Below, one piece after another: positions 20,296-30,258 of a DNA stretch of 64,000 bases. Every line of letters begins with the position of its first letter. Within the stretch, counting starts at the first letter, position 1. The stretch is from Myxococcus stipitatus (GTDB lineage: Bacteria; Myxococcota; Myxococcia; Myxococcales; Myxococcaceae), in contig NZ_CP147913.1 of the NCBI RefSeq assembly GCF_037414475.1, positions 3,100,001-3,164,000 of the forward strand, in the 5' to 3' direction. Both the position numbers and the translations under genes were made by a program. The notes under the pieces were generated by a model. That model did no database searches. It saw nothing but the letters and a program-made list of their open reading frames with translations, and was not told where the DNA came from.

Positions 20296-22599
20296 CTACC
20301 CTCCCGGACGCGTCTCCGTGCGCGCCTCCGGGGCGCTTCCAGCGGGACGAGGCGGAGGCGGCGGAGGCGGAGACCCTCCAGCGGGCGCCACCACCTGCAC
20401 CGCGCCACCGCCCTCGGACGGACGGGGCGCCTTGGCCTCGGCCACCTTCTGCGACAGCGTGGAGTCCAGCCCCTTGGCGAAGGCCGCCACCTGAGGGTCG
20501 GCGGCGCCCAGCATCCGGCGCAGCGACTTCCAGAAGGGGTGGTCTCCCTGCCCCGCCTCCACCAGCGAGCGGGCCAGCAGCGTCGTGGCCGCCTCGCGGT
20601 CAGCGGGCAAGGCCGTGCGCAGCGCCACCACCAGGGCCTCCGGCGCCGTGCGAGCCACCTCCCCCAGCGCCACGGACAACTCACCTTGCGCCTGCACGTC
20701 CGCGCCCGTCGCGCCCGCGAGCTCCAGCACGCGCGCCAGCGCCTCCGTGTTCCCGGCCGCGGCCAGCTCCACCATGCTGGTGACGCCGGGCACCTCCACG
20801 GACAACACGCGCGCCACTTCCCTCAGCCGGCCATACACGTCGTTGCCCGCCGAGTAGCTGTCCAGGAGCGTGCGCGCCCCCAGGTAGTCATGCGGGTTGG
20901 ACTGGTAGAGGCTCTCCGCCAGCACCGCGCGCACCGCCGGGTCCCTCTCGCTGCGCCACGCGGTGCGCAGGAAGCCCAGGTTGCGCGAGTCGCGCTGCCG
21001 CCCCAGCTCCAGGTACGTCTTGATGCGGGCCGCCACGTCGTCGATGGCTCCGGACGACTTGCCGCCCTCGGCCAGCGCCGCCACCGCGCTCGACGGTCCC
21101 AGGCTGGAGCCCGTGGCCGCCACGGCCGCGCCCAACGCATCCAGCCCCGCCACGATGGGGCCCGCGCGTCCGGCGAAGTCGTTGACCATCATCGAGAAGG
21201 AGAAGCGCTCGCCTCCCGCGCTCGTCACGTAACCGCTCAGCGCGGAGACACCCTCCAGGGTGCCCGTCTTCGCGCGCAGGCGGCCCACCGCGTCGCTGCC
21301 CTCGAAGCGGTACTTCAACGTGCCGTCCTTGCCCGCGATGGGCACCGAGGACAGGTACTCCGGCGCGAACGGGAAGCGCCCGTACATGTAGCGAAGGAGC
21401 TTGTTGATCTGCGTGGCCGAGAAGCGGTTGGCGTCATTCAGCCCGCTGCCGTTCTTCATCACGTACGTGCCGCGGGAAATGCCCACCTCGCGCTCCAGGA
21501 ACTGCTCCACCACCTCCACGCCCTTGGCGAACGAGCCCGGCGCGCCCCGGCCCTCCGCGCCCAGCGTCTTGAGGAGCTGCTCCGCGACGAAGTTGCTGGA
21601 GAGTTTGTTGAGGCGCTTGAGCAACACGTCGAACGTGTCCGACTGCGCCACGTACACCATGCGCGCCGCGGACGGCGTGAGCCCCTGCCGCACCCGCCCC
21701 CGCACCTTCATGCCCCGCGTGCTCAAGAGCTGCTTGAGCGTCTGGCCGAAGTACATGGGCGGGTTGTCGATCTTCTTCCACTGACTGGTGGCGCCCCCGC
21801 GCTCGGGAGGAACCTGACCGCGCACCACGATTTTCTGCTGCGCGCCCACCGGGTCCGACGTCACGGACACGCGCCTCGCGCGGCGAGCCCCGGTGGAGAG
21901 CTGGTTCTCCACGATGAAGTAGTCGCTGGGCGGCTCCATCTCCACGATGCCCTTGGCGCCAGGGCTCGCGCCCGGCCGCACGTAGATGGCCACCGCGTTC
22001 CAGTTGAGACTCAGCGCGCCCGTGGGCGCCATGTACGCGCGGTCCGAATCCTCCTGGTCATACCCGGGCGGCGTGCGCTCCGCGTCGAACCAGGCGTCGT
22101 CCACGACGATGTCGCCCACTTCGCGCACGCCCGCGTGCCACAGCTCCGACGCCACGCTCCACAGGCGCTCGGTCGTCACGGAAGGGTCACCCTTGCCGCG
22201 CACGTAGAGCGTCTTCACCTTGCCGTCCGCGCCCAGCCCCGAGTCCACCAGGAACTCCGTCTCGAAACGGAACTCCGGCCCGAGCACCGCGAGCGCCGCG
22301 GCGGACGTGACGAGCTTCACGTTGGACGCGGGGTTGAGCAGCTCGTCCGCGTTGTGGGTGAACACCACCGAGCCGTCATCCAGGCTCTGCATGTGCACCC
22401 CCACCCGGCTCACCTTGAGCGAGGGGCGTTGGAGCACCTGGAGCAAGGCCGCGCGCAGGGCCTCGCGGTCCGCTCGCTTCTCGGCGGAGGGCGCCGCCAG
22501 GGAACCCAAGGGAAGCAGCAGGGAAACGATGGCCGACGCGGCCAAGAGGTGTCTGGCTCGATGAACCTGCACGCACGCTCCAGTGAAATCGACGGCCAT
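20296..22599 (-). CDS. dacB: D-alanyl-D-alanine carboxypeptidase (PBP4/DacB type) with C-terminal extension
   Basis: A periplasmic peptidoglycan carboxypeptidase/endopeptidase of the S13 family. A signal peptide is visible (hydrophobic core [20 protein letters not shown], residues 18-37). The nucleophile motif is SNVK (Ser92, Lys95), the NGSGLN segment lies in the middle, and the KTG triad is at Lys444. S13 enzymes usually end soon after. Here a further ~270 residues follow: an Ala/Leu-rich helical region with HEAT/TPR-like periodicity (about 490-730) and a proline-rich tail. The ATG at 22599 opens the signal peptide; it faces dtd across a 198-bp divergent gap. Confidence 0.9.
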   Translation of the reverse strand: MAVDFTGACVQVHRARHLLAASAIVSLLLPLGSLAAPSAEKRADREALRAALLQVLQRPSLKVSRVGVHMQSLDDGSVVFTHNADELLNPASNVKLVTSAAALAVLGPEFRFETEFLVDSGLGADGKVKTLYVRGKGDPSVTTERLWSVASELWHAGVREVGDIVVDDAWFDAERTPPGYDQEDSDRAYMAPTGALSLNWNAVAIYVRPGASPGAKGIVEMEPPSDYFIVENQLSTGARRARRVSVTSDPVGAQQKIVVRGQVPPERGGATSQWKKIDNPPMYFGQTLKQLLSTRGMKVRGRVRQGLTPSAARMVYVAQSDTFDVLLKRLNKLSSNFVAEQLLKTLGAEGRGAPGSFAKGVEVVEQFLEREVGISRGTYVMKNGSGLNDANRFSATQINKLLRYMYGRFPFAPEYLSSVPIAGKDGTLKYRFEGSDAVGRLRAKTGTLEGVSALSGYVTSAGGERFSFSMMVNDFAGRAGPIVAGLDALGAAVAATGSSLGPSSAVAALAEGGKSSGAIDDVAARIKTYLELGRQRDSRNLGFLRTAWRSERDPAVRAVLAESLYQSNPHDYLGARTLLDSYSAGNDVYGRLREVARVLSVEVPGVTSMVELAAAGNTEALARVLELAGATGADVQAQGELSVALGEVARTAPEALVVALRTALPADREAATTLLARSLVEAGQGDHPFWKSLRRMLGAADPQVAAFAKGLDSTLSQKVAEAKAPRPSEGGGAVQVVAPAGGSPPPPPPPRPAGSAPEARTETRPGG

Positions 22600-22797
22600 T
22601 ATGGGGAAGGGTGCGAAAGCACGGCAAGGGTGAGGGGACGCGGCCGTCCACGGCTGGGCGCTCGCTCTACCGCCAAGTGGAAATTGGCCGTTGTCACTTG
22701 TGGACTTCCATTCACTGAGAACATTCCAACGCGCAAGATGCCGGCCATCCCAGGGCGAAGCATGTCGCGCGCCCCTGACAGTCCGGAGGAAGTGTCG

Positions 22798-23259
22798 ATG
22801 CGAGCCGTGGTGCAGCGGGTGCTGGAAGCGTCGGTGACGGTGGATGGGCAACGGGTGAGTGACATCGGCCCCGGCCTGCTGGTGCTCCTGGGCGTGGGCA
22901 AGGGTGACACCGAGGCGGACGTGGCGTGGATGGTGGAGAAGCTGGCCACCTTGCGCATCTTCGAGGACACCGCCGGGAAGATGAACCTCTCGCTGGAGGA
23001 CACCTCCCGCCAGCTCATCGTCGTCAGCCAGTTCACGCTCTACGGCGACGCACGAAAAGGGCGGCGCCCCAGCTTCATCGACGCGATGGAGCCTGCTGCC
23101 GCCAAGGCCCTGTATGAGCGCGCCTGCGAGAGCCTCCGGCAGCGCGGGCTGAGCGTGGGCACCGGCATCTTCGCCGCGGACATGAAGGTGGCCCTCGTCA
23201 ACGACGGCCCCGTCACCCTCGTCCTGGAGAGCCCCGGCCCCGCGGCGCCCAAGCCCTAG
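22798..23259 (+). CDS. dtd: D-aminoacyl-tRNA deacylase
   Basis: DTD hydrolyses D-amino acids (and misacylated glycine) from tRNA. The 153-residue protein begins [17 protein letters not shown] and shows both family signatures: [17 protein letters not shown] and the Gly-cisPro motif [11 protein letters not shown]. The frame is open far upstream through sequence antisense to dacB, but the ATG at 22798 gives the standard length and N-terminus. Its stop shares a CTAG tetramer with the convergent downstream gene. Confidence 0.96.
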   Translation: MRAVVQRVLEASVTVDGQRVSDIGPGLLVLLGVGKGDTEADVAWMVEKLATLRIFEDTAGKMNLSLEDTSRQLIVVSQFTLYGDARKGRRPSFIDAMEPAAAKALYERACESLRQRGLSVGTGIFAADMKVALVNDGPVTLVLESPGPAAPKP

Positions 23260-24101
23260 ATGCGGACGCTGGTGCCCTTGGTGACGAGCGCGGCCAGGCC
23301 CTGCTTCCCCAGCGCCGCGCGGCGGATGTGGGACGTCAGCGCGCCCAGCTCCCGAATCCAGTGGGCCGCTCGAGGCCCCAGCCCCGAGAACGCCACCGTC
23401 AGCGGGGGCGGCTGGGCCTGCTTCCCCAGCCAGTAGCCCAGCACCTCGTCACGCTCGGGCAGCGACGGCAGGCGCATCCGCTCCTGCTCGCGCAGCATCA
23501 ACCGCTCCAGCTTGCGCGGCAGGTTCACCTGCCAGTGCGCCACCGCGCGCGCGGGCCTCCAGGCCCAGTCCGCGAAGGCGAAGCGCTCCGAGGGGAAGTA
23601 CTCGCCCCGGCCCTGGGTGCTGAAGACGCGGTCCGGAGGGAACTCGGGGAAGGGGTCCCAGTGCCCCGCCAGCAGCGAGGCCAGCCCCATGTCCGCCAGC
23701 GGCCGGAAGCGGAAGCCATCGCGCACCTCGCGGGCGCCCCGCGGGTCCCAGTAGGGGTAGTTGGGCTCCTCCAGCATCAGCGCCAGGTGCAGCGCCTCGT
23801 CCCAGGCATCCGCGTAGCCCGCCTGGTCGCCCCCGACCTCCCAACCCGCGGCGCCCTCCTTCCAGGACAGGAAGGCCAGCCTATCCACCAGGTCCGCCCA
23901 GGGGTCCGCGTCCACGGAGCCCAGGCCGCCGGGCAGCGCCGTGGAAAGCATGCGCTCGCACAACATGCGCGAGTGCCCGTCCCCCAGGGAGTCCAGGAGC
24001 GACTCCAGGGCCCCGCTCGCGTCGCCCATGGCGCGCGCGAGGAACGGCAGCACCTGCTCGTGGAAGAACCGGTCGTTGATGGGCCGCAACACCACGTCCA
24101 T
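23256..24101 (-). CDS. uncharacterised protein (281 residues)
   Basis: I do not recognise this family. The product is soluble, rich in Trp, Pro, Leu and Arg, with no signal peptide, membrane helix or obvious catalytic motif. The N-terminal part is acidic and helical ([20 protein letters not shown]), and the centre carries a Trp/Pro-rich stretch ([26 protein letters not shown]). Strong G/C bias at third positions and close spacing (23 bp) behind ptsN support it as a real, co-transcribed gene. The immunity-like or enzyme roles one might guess from composition are not supported. Confidence 0.75.
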   Translation of the reverse strand: MDVVLRPINDRFFHEQVLPFLARAMGDASGALESLLDSLGDGHSRMLCERMLSTALPGGLGSVDADPWADLVDRLAFLSWKEGAAGWEVGGDQAGYADAWDEALHLALMLEEPNYPYWDPRGAREVRDGFRFRPLADMGLASLLAGHWDPFPEFPPDRVFSTQGRGEYFPSERFAFADWAWRPARAVAHWQVNLPRKLERLMLREQERMRLPSLPERDEVLGYWLGKQAQPPPLTVAFSGLGPRAAHWIRELGALTSHIRRAALGKQGLAALVTKGTSVRI

Positions 24102-24124
24102 GTGGGTCCCCCGCGGGACGGCCT

Positions 24125-24586
24125 TCAGGGCCGTGCGTCTTCCTGGATGATGAGCGCGTGGATGTCCGCGGCCGTGGGTGCCTCGAGGATGGAGGCCCGG
24201 AACCGGGGGTTCTTGAAGAGGCGGGAGATGCGCGCCAGCGCCTTGAGGTGGACGCCCGCGCTGTTCTCCGGGGCCACCAGCGCGAAGAACAGGTGGGTGG
24301 GCTTGCCGTCGATGGCCTCGAAGTCCACGCCCGCCCGGGACACGCCGAAGGCCGCCTGGAGCTGCGTCATGCCCGACAGCTTGCCGTGGGGAATGGCCAC
24401 CCCCTCGCCGATGCCCGTGCTGCCGAGCTTCTCGCGCTCACGCAGCACCTCCACCAGCCGCTCCTCCTGGAGCTGGGGGTGGGCCCGCACCAACGTGACA
24501 CTCAGCTCGCGCAATACCTCGGGCTTCGTCCGCGACTGCATGTCCGCGATGACGGCTTGGGGGCTGAGGAACTCGGCGATTCTCAC
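24125..24586 (-). CDS. ptsN: nitrogen PTS EIIA-type protein
   Basis: PtsN (EIIA-Ntr) is a phosphocarrier of the nitrogen-related phosphotransferase system with regulatory rather than transport functions. The 153-residue protein shows the active-site histidine in GIGEGVAIPHGKLSG and the family C-terminus (LKALARISRLFKNP). A GTG at 24586 with GGGAG just upstream fits the usual N-terminus VRIAEFLSPQAVIADM; an ATG at 24634 is possible but adds an unconserved segment. Its placement downstream of rpoN and hpf is the classical synteny. Confidence 0.92.
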   Translation of the reverse strand: MRIAEFLSPQAVIADMQSRTKPEVLRELSVTLVRAHPQLQEERLVEVLREREKLGSTGIGEGVAIPHGKLSGMTQLQAAFGVSRAGVDFEAIDGKPTHLFFALVAPENSAGVHLKALARISRLFKNPRFRASILEAPTAADIHALIIQEDARP

Positions 24587-24818
24587 TGACGCTCCCGCGC
24601 TGGCGCTCCTGAGATGGCCGCAATTACTCCTCACCCTTCATTAGTGCAAGGGTCGCATGCCATCCCGGCACCACGGCCGCTCACTGCGCGTCAGGGACCC
24701 GGGGGCCCTGGGCCACCCCTGCCCGCCTCCCCTCCCGTACCCGGGGGCGATATGCACTCCCCAGCCTGCCGTTTCCCAGGGGAGTCCAACACGAATCCAA
24801 GAAATCGGAGCGCGCGGC

Positions 24819-24929
24819 ATGAGGCCCCTGAGTTCGAGCCTCATCCTGTTGACAGTCTCCGCGTGGTCCCTCGGCGAGACGGCCGATTGGCTGACGCGGG
24901 CGCGGGTCGAAGGCCGTGGCTCCCGCTGA
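24819..24929 (+). CDS. possible small secreted or membrane peptide (36 residues)
   Basis: A short ORF starts at ATG 24819 with GGAG eight bases upstream, encodes MRPLSSSLILLTVSAWSLGE followed by a charged 16-residue tail, and stops at 24929. The N-terminus resembles a short signal peptide or single helix. A hairpin with a T-run follows 35 bp later on the same strand, so ribosome site, ORF and terminator line up. No homologue is known to me; chance occurrence cannot be excluded. Confidence 0.35.
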   Translation: MRPLSSSLILLTVSAWSLGETADWLTRARVEGRGSR

Positions 24930-24963
24930 GCTGAAACGGAAGCCCCACGTCCGGGCTCCACCG

Positions 24964-25008
24964 AGCGCGCTCCATCTCCCGGGGGAGAGGTGGAGCGCGC
25001 TGTCTTTT
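24964..25008 (+). terminator. intrinsic terminator 1 of the ptsN-hpf intergenic region
   Basis: AGCGCGCTCCA (24964-24974) pairs with TGGAGCGCGCT (24991-25001), with further inner pairing TCTCCC/GGGAGA, and the stem is followed by GTCTTTTCC. The T-run is on the plus strand, implying a plus-strand transcript, possibly from the small ORF at 24819. Confidence 0.65.
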
Positions 25009-25173
25009 CCGGCGGGTCGATATGCGCCAGGGAGACAGGACGTTCCTCCCGCTGGATGCACCCGCTCCGGACACCGGAGTGGGGGGGACCCGGTGCACGT
25101 GGCCGACCACGGGCACCGAAACGCATCCATCGCAGCAGGGGACTACGCCCTCACCACATCGGCCGAGGGCGTT

Positions 25174-25216
25174 CGCGCTCCGCCTTCTCGAGGGAGAGGC
25201 GGAGCGCGATTCTTTT
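25174..25216 (+). terminator. intrinsic terminator 2 of the ptsN-hpf intergenic region
   Basis: CGCGCTCCGCCT (25174-25185) and AGGCGGAGCGCG (25197-25208) form a perfect 12-bp stem, followed on the plus strand by ATTCTTTT. It is similar in sequence to terminator 1. It also lies just past the hpf stop and so could act on hpf from the minus strand. No coding sequence is apparent between the two hairpins. Confidence 0.65.
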
Positions 25217-25222
25217 GGGCGC

Positions 25223-25888
25223 TCAGGTGCCCGTGGCGGCCGCCATCGCGGGCGGCTCGTGGGGCTCGATGAGGCCGTACTGGCCATCCTTGCGCCGGTA
25301 GATGATGCCCAGCGCGTCCGACTCCACGTTGTGGAACACGTAGAAGTCGTTGTTCATCAAGTTCATCTGCATCACCGCCTCATCCACGGACAGCGGCTTG
25401 ACGGTGAGCTGCGTGGCGCGCACGACACGCGTCGCGGCGGGCGCCGGCTTCGCGGTCTCCACGACCTTGGCCACGGGGGCCTCGGGCGCGGGCTTCGCGC
25501 CGAGCTCCGTCAGCTCCTCCGCGTCCGGCACTTCGAAGACGGCGTGGCGCACCTTCAGGTGATTCACCAGGTCCTGCCGGTGGTGCACGCGCTCGCGGCC
25601 GTGATGCGTCTTCAGCTTGTCCCGGTACCGGCGCAGCTGGCGCTCGATTTTGTCCATCGCCAGGTCGATGGACGCGTACATGTCATCGCTCTTGTCGCGC
25701 CCGCGAAGCACCCAGGCGCCGGAGTGGATGGTGATGTCCGCGTGGTGGAGGTGACGCTCCAACGACAGTACGACGTGTGCCTCTCCTGCTCTGTCCAACA
25801 GCTTGTTCACCCGCTCGACCTTCTCGCGTGCGTACTCCTTGAGGGAATCCGACGCCCCGAACTGACGGAAGGTGATGTTGAACTGCAT
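25223..25888 (-). CDS. hpf: long-form ribosome hibernation promoting factor
   Basis: Long HPF binds the 30S subunit and dimerises ribosomes into 100S particles in resting cells. Residues 1-~105 form the S30AE domain (MQFNITFRQFGASDSLKEYA and DDMYASIDLAMDKIERQLRR). The C-terminal ~60 residues are the dimerisation domain (LSVDEAVMQMNLMNNDFYV ... DGQYGLIEP). The two are joined by an Ala/Pro/Val-rich linker. The ATG at 25888 has a strong AGGAGG site nine bases upstream. Two overlapping palindromes lie 42-66 bp upstream of the start. Confidence 0.95.
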   Translation of the reverse strand: MQFNITFRQFGASDSLKEYAREKVERVNKLLDRAGEAHVVLSLERHLHHADITIHSGAWVLRGRDKSDDMYASIDLAMDKIERQLRRYRDKLKTHHGRERVHHRQDLVNHLKVRHAVFEVPDAEELTELGAKPAPEAPVAKVVETAKPAPAATRVVRATQLTVKPLSVDEAVMQMNLMNNDFYVFHNVESDALGIIYRRKDGQYGLIEPHEPPAMAAATGT

Positions 25889-25929
25889 GCGTGGCTGCCT
25901 CCTAGGGTGAGGGGAGCTGCGTGACAGAT

Positions 25930-25954
25930 CAGAAACTTTCTGACGTCGAGAAAG
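25930..25954. promoter_or_regulatory. overlapping palindromes in the hpf promoter region
   Basis: CAGAAACTTTCTG (25930-25942) is a perfect 13-bp palindrome, and its right half is reused in CTTTCT-N7-AGAAAG (25936-25954), whose centre GACGTC is itself symmetric. The repeated AGAAA/TTTCT half sites 42-66 bp before the hpf start look like two alternative or cooperative binding sites for a dimeric regulator. Confidence 0.45.
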
Positions 25955-26096
25955 CAACCCATCCCCCCGGGTTGACTCTTCCCAGGAACTCCACCCGTCC
26001 GGGGCCTGACATCCCAACATCACACCCCGTCGCTGGCACGGGTCCATGCGGGGCACAAGAATCTTGGCCCCTTGGATTCACGCGTCGCGCCACGCG

Positions 26097-26130
26097 CCCG
26101 TGAAACACGCCGGGTGGCGTGAGACACGGG
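26097..26130 (-). terminator. hairpin after the lipoprotein gene
   Basis: CCCGTG and CACGCC (26097-26111) pair with GGCGTG and CACGGG (26116-26130) around a small internal loop, 43 bp beyond the lipoprotein stop. No clear T-run follows on the minus strand, so confidence is moderate. Confidence 0.45.
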
Positions 26131-26172
26131 CACAGGCGAGCAGCCGTCCTCCCTGAATCCTCCCCACCGCGA

Positions 26173-26958
26173 CTACTGCACGGCGACGACCTGCTCCTGG
26201 GAATGGAAGAGGGTCCCGCGGCAGCCCGCCACGCCCACGCACTGGCTCACCTGGGCGCCAACCTCTCCCTTCAGCGTCAGGAGGTGCGTGGCGGGCCCGA
26301 GCTGCGCGGGCACGGTGAAGGAGATGCGATTGTCCTCGCGCAAGACGACCATCTGCGCCGTCACCACGCCCCCCTCGGGCAACAGCGACGCCCCCGCAGC
26401 AGTGAGTCCCTCACCCGCGGGCGACCAGAGGAACGCGTACGTCTGCCCTCGCAGCATCCGTTCCAGCGGATTGGGGGTGCCATCGAACTTGAACTCGCGC
26501 TTGGCCTGGCCGTTCTGCACCACCATCGTGACGGTGTGGCTCGCGTCCTGGATGACGACCCGAGCCTCCGCCGGAGGCAGCTTCGCCCACTCATCCGGGT
26601 TGAAGTCGAAGAAGGCCCGCGTGGGCATGCACACGTCGCGACCCGCCGTACCATCGACTCCGCCCTGCTCCAGCTTCATGGGCTGGCCGTTGAACGTCGC
26701 GGTGGCGCCGTCCTTCAGGCGGGTGCAGCGGTCTCCGCCCGCCTGGGAGAAGGTGACGGTGACGCGGTGGGAGCCCGGGGCCTGGGGCACCTCGAACAGG
26801 TCCACGTCCGCGAGCGAGTACGTGAGCGTGCGCTCCGAGAGCGCCGACAGCTCCACATGCTCCGTGGTCAGCGAATCACCACAGCCAGCCAGAAGCCCCA
26901 CCGCGACCAGGACACCCGGCACCACGCCGGCGGCAAAACGACGAGAGGAAGAGTGCAT
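26173..26958 (-). CDS. putative outer-membrane or periplasmic lipoprotein
   Basis: The 261-residue product begins with a type II signal peptide (MHSSSRRF, hydrophobic core, lipobox GLLAGC), so Cys25 is the likely lipidation site. The mature part is predicted beta-rich with no domain I recognise. Four later cysteines (CTRL, DVCMP and the close pair CVGVAGC) may form disulphides. It lies between a GNAT gene and hpf within the rpoN block. Function is unknown; beyond secretion and lipidation nothing can be claimed. Confidence 0.8.
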   Translation of the reverse strand: MHSSSRRFAAGVVPGVLVAVGLLAGCGDSLTTEHVELSALSERTLTYSLADVDLFEVPQAPGSHRVTVTFSQAGGDRCTRLKDGATATFNGQPMKLEQGGVDGTAGRDVCMPTRAFFDFNPDEWAKLPPAEARVVIQDASHTVTMVVQNGQAKREFKFDGTPNPLERMLRGQTYAFLWSPAGEGLTAAGASLLPEGGVVTAQMVVLREDNRISFTVPAQLGPATHLLTLKGEVGAQVSQCVGVAGCRGTLFHSQEQVVAVQ

Positions 26959-27041
26959 ACGCGGCCACCCTATACCCGCCGCCTCGGGGAACTGGGAGCG
27001 GAACGCAACGCCCCGTCCCTTTCTCCACCCCCGCCCGCTCG

Positions 27042-27689
27042 CTAGGCCCCTTGCTGAAGGAAACCCTCCAGGCGGGCCTTCACCTCGGGCCACTCGGTGT
27101 CGATGACGCTGTAGTAGGCGCTGTCGCGCACCACCCCACCTCGCACCAACATGTGGTTGCGGAGGATGCCCTCCAGCTTCCCGCCCATCCGCTCGATGGC
27201 CGCCCGAGAGCGCGCATTGCGCCGGTCCGTCTTGAGCTGCACGCGCATCACGTCGAGCGTCTCGAAGGCGTGGCGAAGGAGCAGGTACTTGCACTCCGTG
27301 TTGACGCGCGTGCGCCACACCCGGCGGCCCAGCCACGTCCAGCCAATCTCCAACGTGCGGAAGTTCCGCTGGATGTCGAGATACCGCGTGGTCCCCACCG
27401 GCGCCCCCGTCTCGCGCTCCACGATGACGAAGGGGCGCTCGGTGCCCTTCTCCGCGGCCTCGAGCGCACGGGTGATGAACGCCTCCACGTCCCCCTGGGT
27501 GCGCAGCACCACGGAGAAGAACGTGAAGAGGGAGTCCTCACATAGCGAAGCCAGGGCCGGGGCGTGCTCCAAGCCCAACGGCTCCAGCCTCACGCAGCGC
27601 CCCTCCAGGACGACGGGGGGCGCCACCAAGGGAATCAGCTCCCGGCGAGGGACACCGGCATCGGTCTCGAAAGCAATCGGGGCGCTCAT
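27042..27689 (-). CDS. RimJ/RimL-type GNAT acetyltransferase
   Basis: The 215-residue protein matches the RimJ/RimL (acetyltransf_3) group of GNATs: an N-terminal strand LEGRCVRLEPLGLEHAPALA, the central IGWTWLGRRVWRTRVNTEC with the cofactor loop, and KTDRRNARSRAAIERMGGKL near the end. Relatives acetylate ribosomal proteins or small molecules; the substrate here is unknown. The ATG at 27689 has AGGGG five bases upstream and is preferred over an upstream TTG at 27728. It follows rpoN by 57 bp and is probably co-transcribed. Confidence 0.87.
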   Translation of the reverse strand: MSAPIAFETDAGVPRRELIPLVAPPVVLEGRCVRLEPLGLEHAPALASLCEDSLFTFFSVVLRTQGDVEAFITRALEAAEKGTERPFVIVERETGAPVGTTRYLDIQRNFRTLEIGWTWLGRRVWRTRVNTECKYLLLRHAFETLDVMRVQLKTDRRNARSRAAIERMGGKLEGILRNHMLVRGGVVRDSAYYSVIDTEWPEVKARLEGFLQQGA

Positions 27690-27746
27690 GGCGCCCCTGA
27701 ATGTGTCCGCCAGCCACCCGGCGGACAAGAGCCACTTGCCGGAAAC

Positions 27747-29264
<1,518 letters not shown>

Positions 29265-29310
29265 GAGACACGGTCTCCCAAGTGATTCAGTCCCTCGACA
29301 GCGCGGGACC

Positions 29311-29327
29311 AATCAAAGACCGTGCCA
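29311..29327 (-). promoter_or_regulatory. sigma-54-like -24/-12 element upstream of rpoN
   Basis: On the minus strand TGGCACGGTCTTTGATT matches the -24 half (TGGCACG) exactly and the -12 half as TTGAT rather than TTGC, so the usually invariant GC dinucleotide is GA. A start site about 12 bp downstream would give a leader of roughly 35 bases before rpoN. One mismatch at a key base keeps this tentative. Confidence 0.3.
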
Positions 29328-29442
29328 ACGTAACAAGGCACCCTGTCTACGTCTAGTGGCGGAAACGTGGTCCCTTGCTTGCATACTCAGAATTCCGCAA
29401 GGAAACCCATAACTTACATACGCTCCGTACAGCGCGGGCGTG

Positions 29443-29471
29443 TTGGCCTGTCGACGCAAAAGCGAGGCCAA
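29443..29471. promoter_or_regulatory. inverted repeat between lptB and rpoN
   Basis: TTGGCCT and AGGCCAA form a perfect 7-bp inverted repeat with a 15-base spacer, upstream of the rpoN promoter region and just after the lptB hairpin. It could be part of the terminator or an operator; nothing more can be said. Confidence 0.25.
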
Positions 29472-29487
29472 TCAGAGTCTATGCATT

Positions 29488-29508
29488 CGGTTGGCCGAAG
29501 GCCAGCCG
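29488..29508 (-). terminator. hairpin after lptB
   Basis: CGGTTGGCC-GAA-GGCCAGCCG pairs over 9 bp with one G-T pair and starts three bases beyond the lptB stop on the minus strand. It lacks a T-run but probably weakens read-through into rpoN. Confidence 0.5.
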
Positions 29509-29511
29509 TCC

Positions 29512-30258
29512 TTAGACAGGCTCCTGGAGACGGAACCGCTCCCCCAGGTAGACGGCCCGGGCGCGGGGGGACGCCGCAATCTCGGCGGGGGTCCCCTCCT
29601 CCAGGATCTGCCCCTGTGTGATGATGTAGGCCCTGTCACAGATGCCCAGGGTGTCCTGGACGTTGTGGTCCGTGATGAGGACGCCCAATCCGCGCTCGCG
29701 GAGGAGGAAGATCTGCCGCTGGAGGTCGCCCACGTTGATGGGGTCCACGCCGGCGAAGGGCTCGTCGAAGAGGATGAACCGGGGGGACGGCAAGAGGCTC
29801 CGGGCAATCTCGGCGCGGCGCCGCTCGCCGCCGGAGAGGGTGCCGCCCAGGGACTCGGCCACGTGGGAGAGGCCGAACTCCTCGATGATGGCGCTGGCGC
29901 GGGTCTCGCGCTCGCGCTTGTCCAGGCCCTTCTGGAGCTCCAGCACGGCCAGGAAATTGTCGCGCACGGTGAGCTTGCGGAAGACGGAGGCCTCCTGAGG
30001 CAGGTAGCCCACGCCCCGGCGCGCGCGGCGGTGCATGGGCAGGTGCGTGAGGTCCTCGTCGCCAATGCGCACGCGGCCCGCGTCGGGTGTCACCAGGCCC
30101 ACCACCATGTTGAAGCTGGTCGTCTTGCCCGCGCCGTTGGGGCCCAGCAGGCCCACCACCTCGCCCGGGGACACGGTGAAGGAGACGCCGTTGACCACCT
30201 GGCGGCCACGGAAGGCCTTCTTCAGCCCCTCGGCGTACAGCTTCGCGTCGTCGCTCAT
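29512..30258 (-). CDS. lptB: LPS export ABC transporter ATP-binding protein
   Basis: LptB powers extraction of lipopolysaccharide from the inner membrane with LptFG. The 248-residue ATPase shows Walker [10 protein letters not shown], the signature [13 protein letters not shown], Walker [14 protein letters not shown] and the switch histidine in [10 protein letters not shown]. The ATG at 30258 overlaps the lptA stop (ATGA). The long in-frame extension upstream is antisense-like and not part of the family. It sits directly before rpoN as in many Proteobacteria. Confidence 0.96.
   Translation of the reverse strand: MSDDAKLYAEGLKKAFRGRQVVNGVSFTVSPGEVVGLLGPNGAGKTTSFNMVVGLVTPDAGRVRIGDEDLTHLPMHRRARRGVGYLPQEASVFRKLTVRDNFLAVLELQKGLDKRERETRASAIIEEFGLSHVAESLGGTLSGGERRRAEIARSLLPSPRFILFDEPFAGVDPINVGDLQRQIFLLRERGLGVLITDHNVQDTLGICDRAYIITQGQILEEGTPAEIAASPRARAVYLGERFRLQEPV

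Noticed and set aside
20539-22797. Long open frame upstream of and in frame with dtd, antisense to dacB
   Set aside because: It would add ~750 residues of low-complexity sequence to a 153-residue enzyme family. The ATG at 22798 gives the exact family N-terminus and length.
26973-27336. N-terminal extension of the lipoprotein reading frame to 27336
   Set aside because: The extension is antisense-like sequence over the acetyltransferase gene, and the ATG at 26958 begins a proper lipoprotein signal peptide.
29265-29511. Possible small RNA or tRNA between lptB and rpoN
   Set aside because: Hairpins are present but no cloverleaf, TTCGA arm or T-tailed terminator was found; promoter and terminator functions explain the region.
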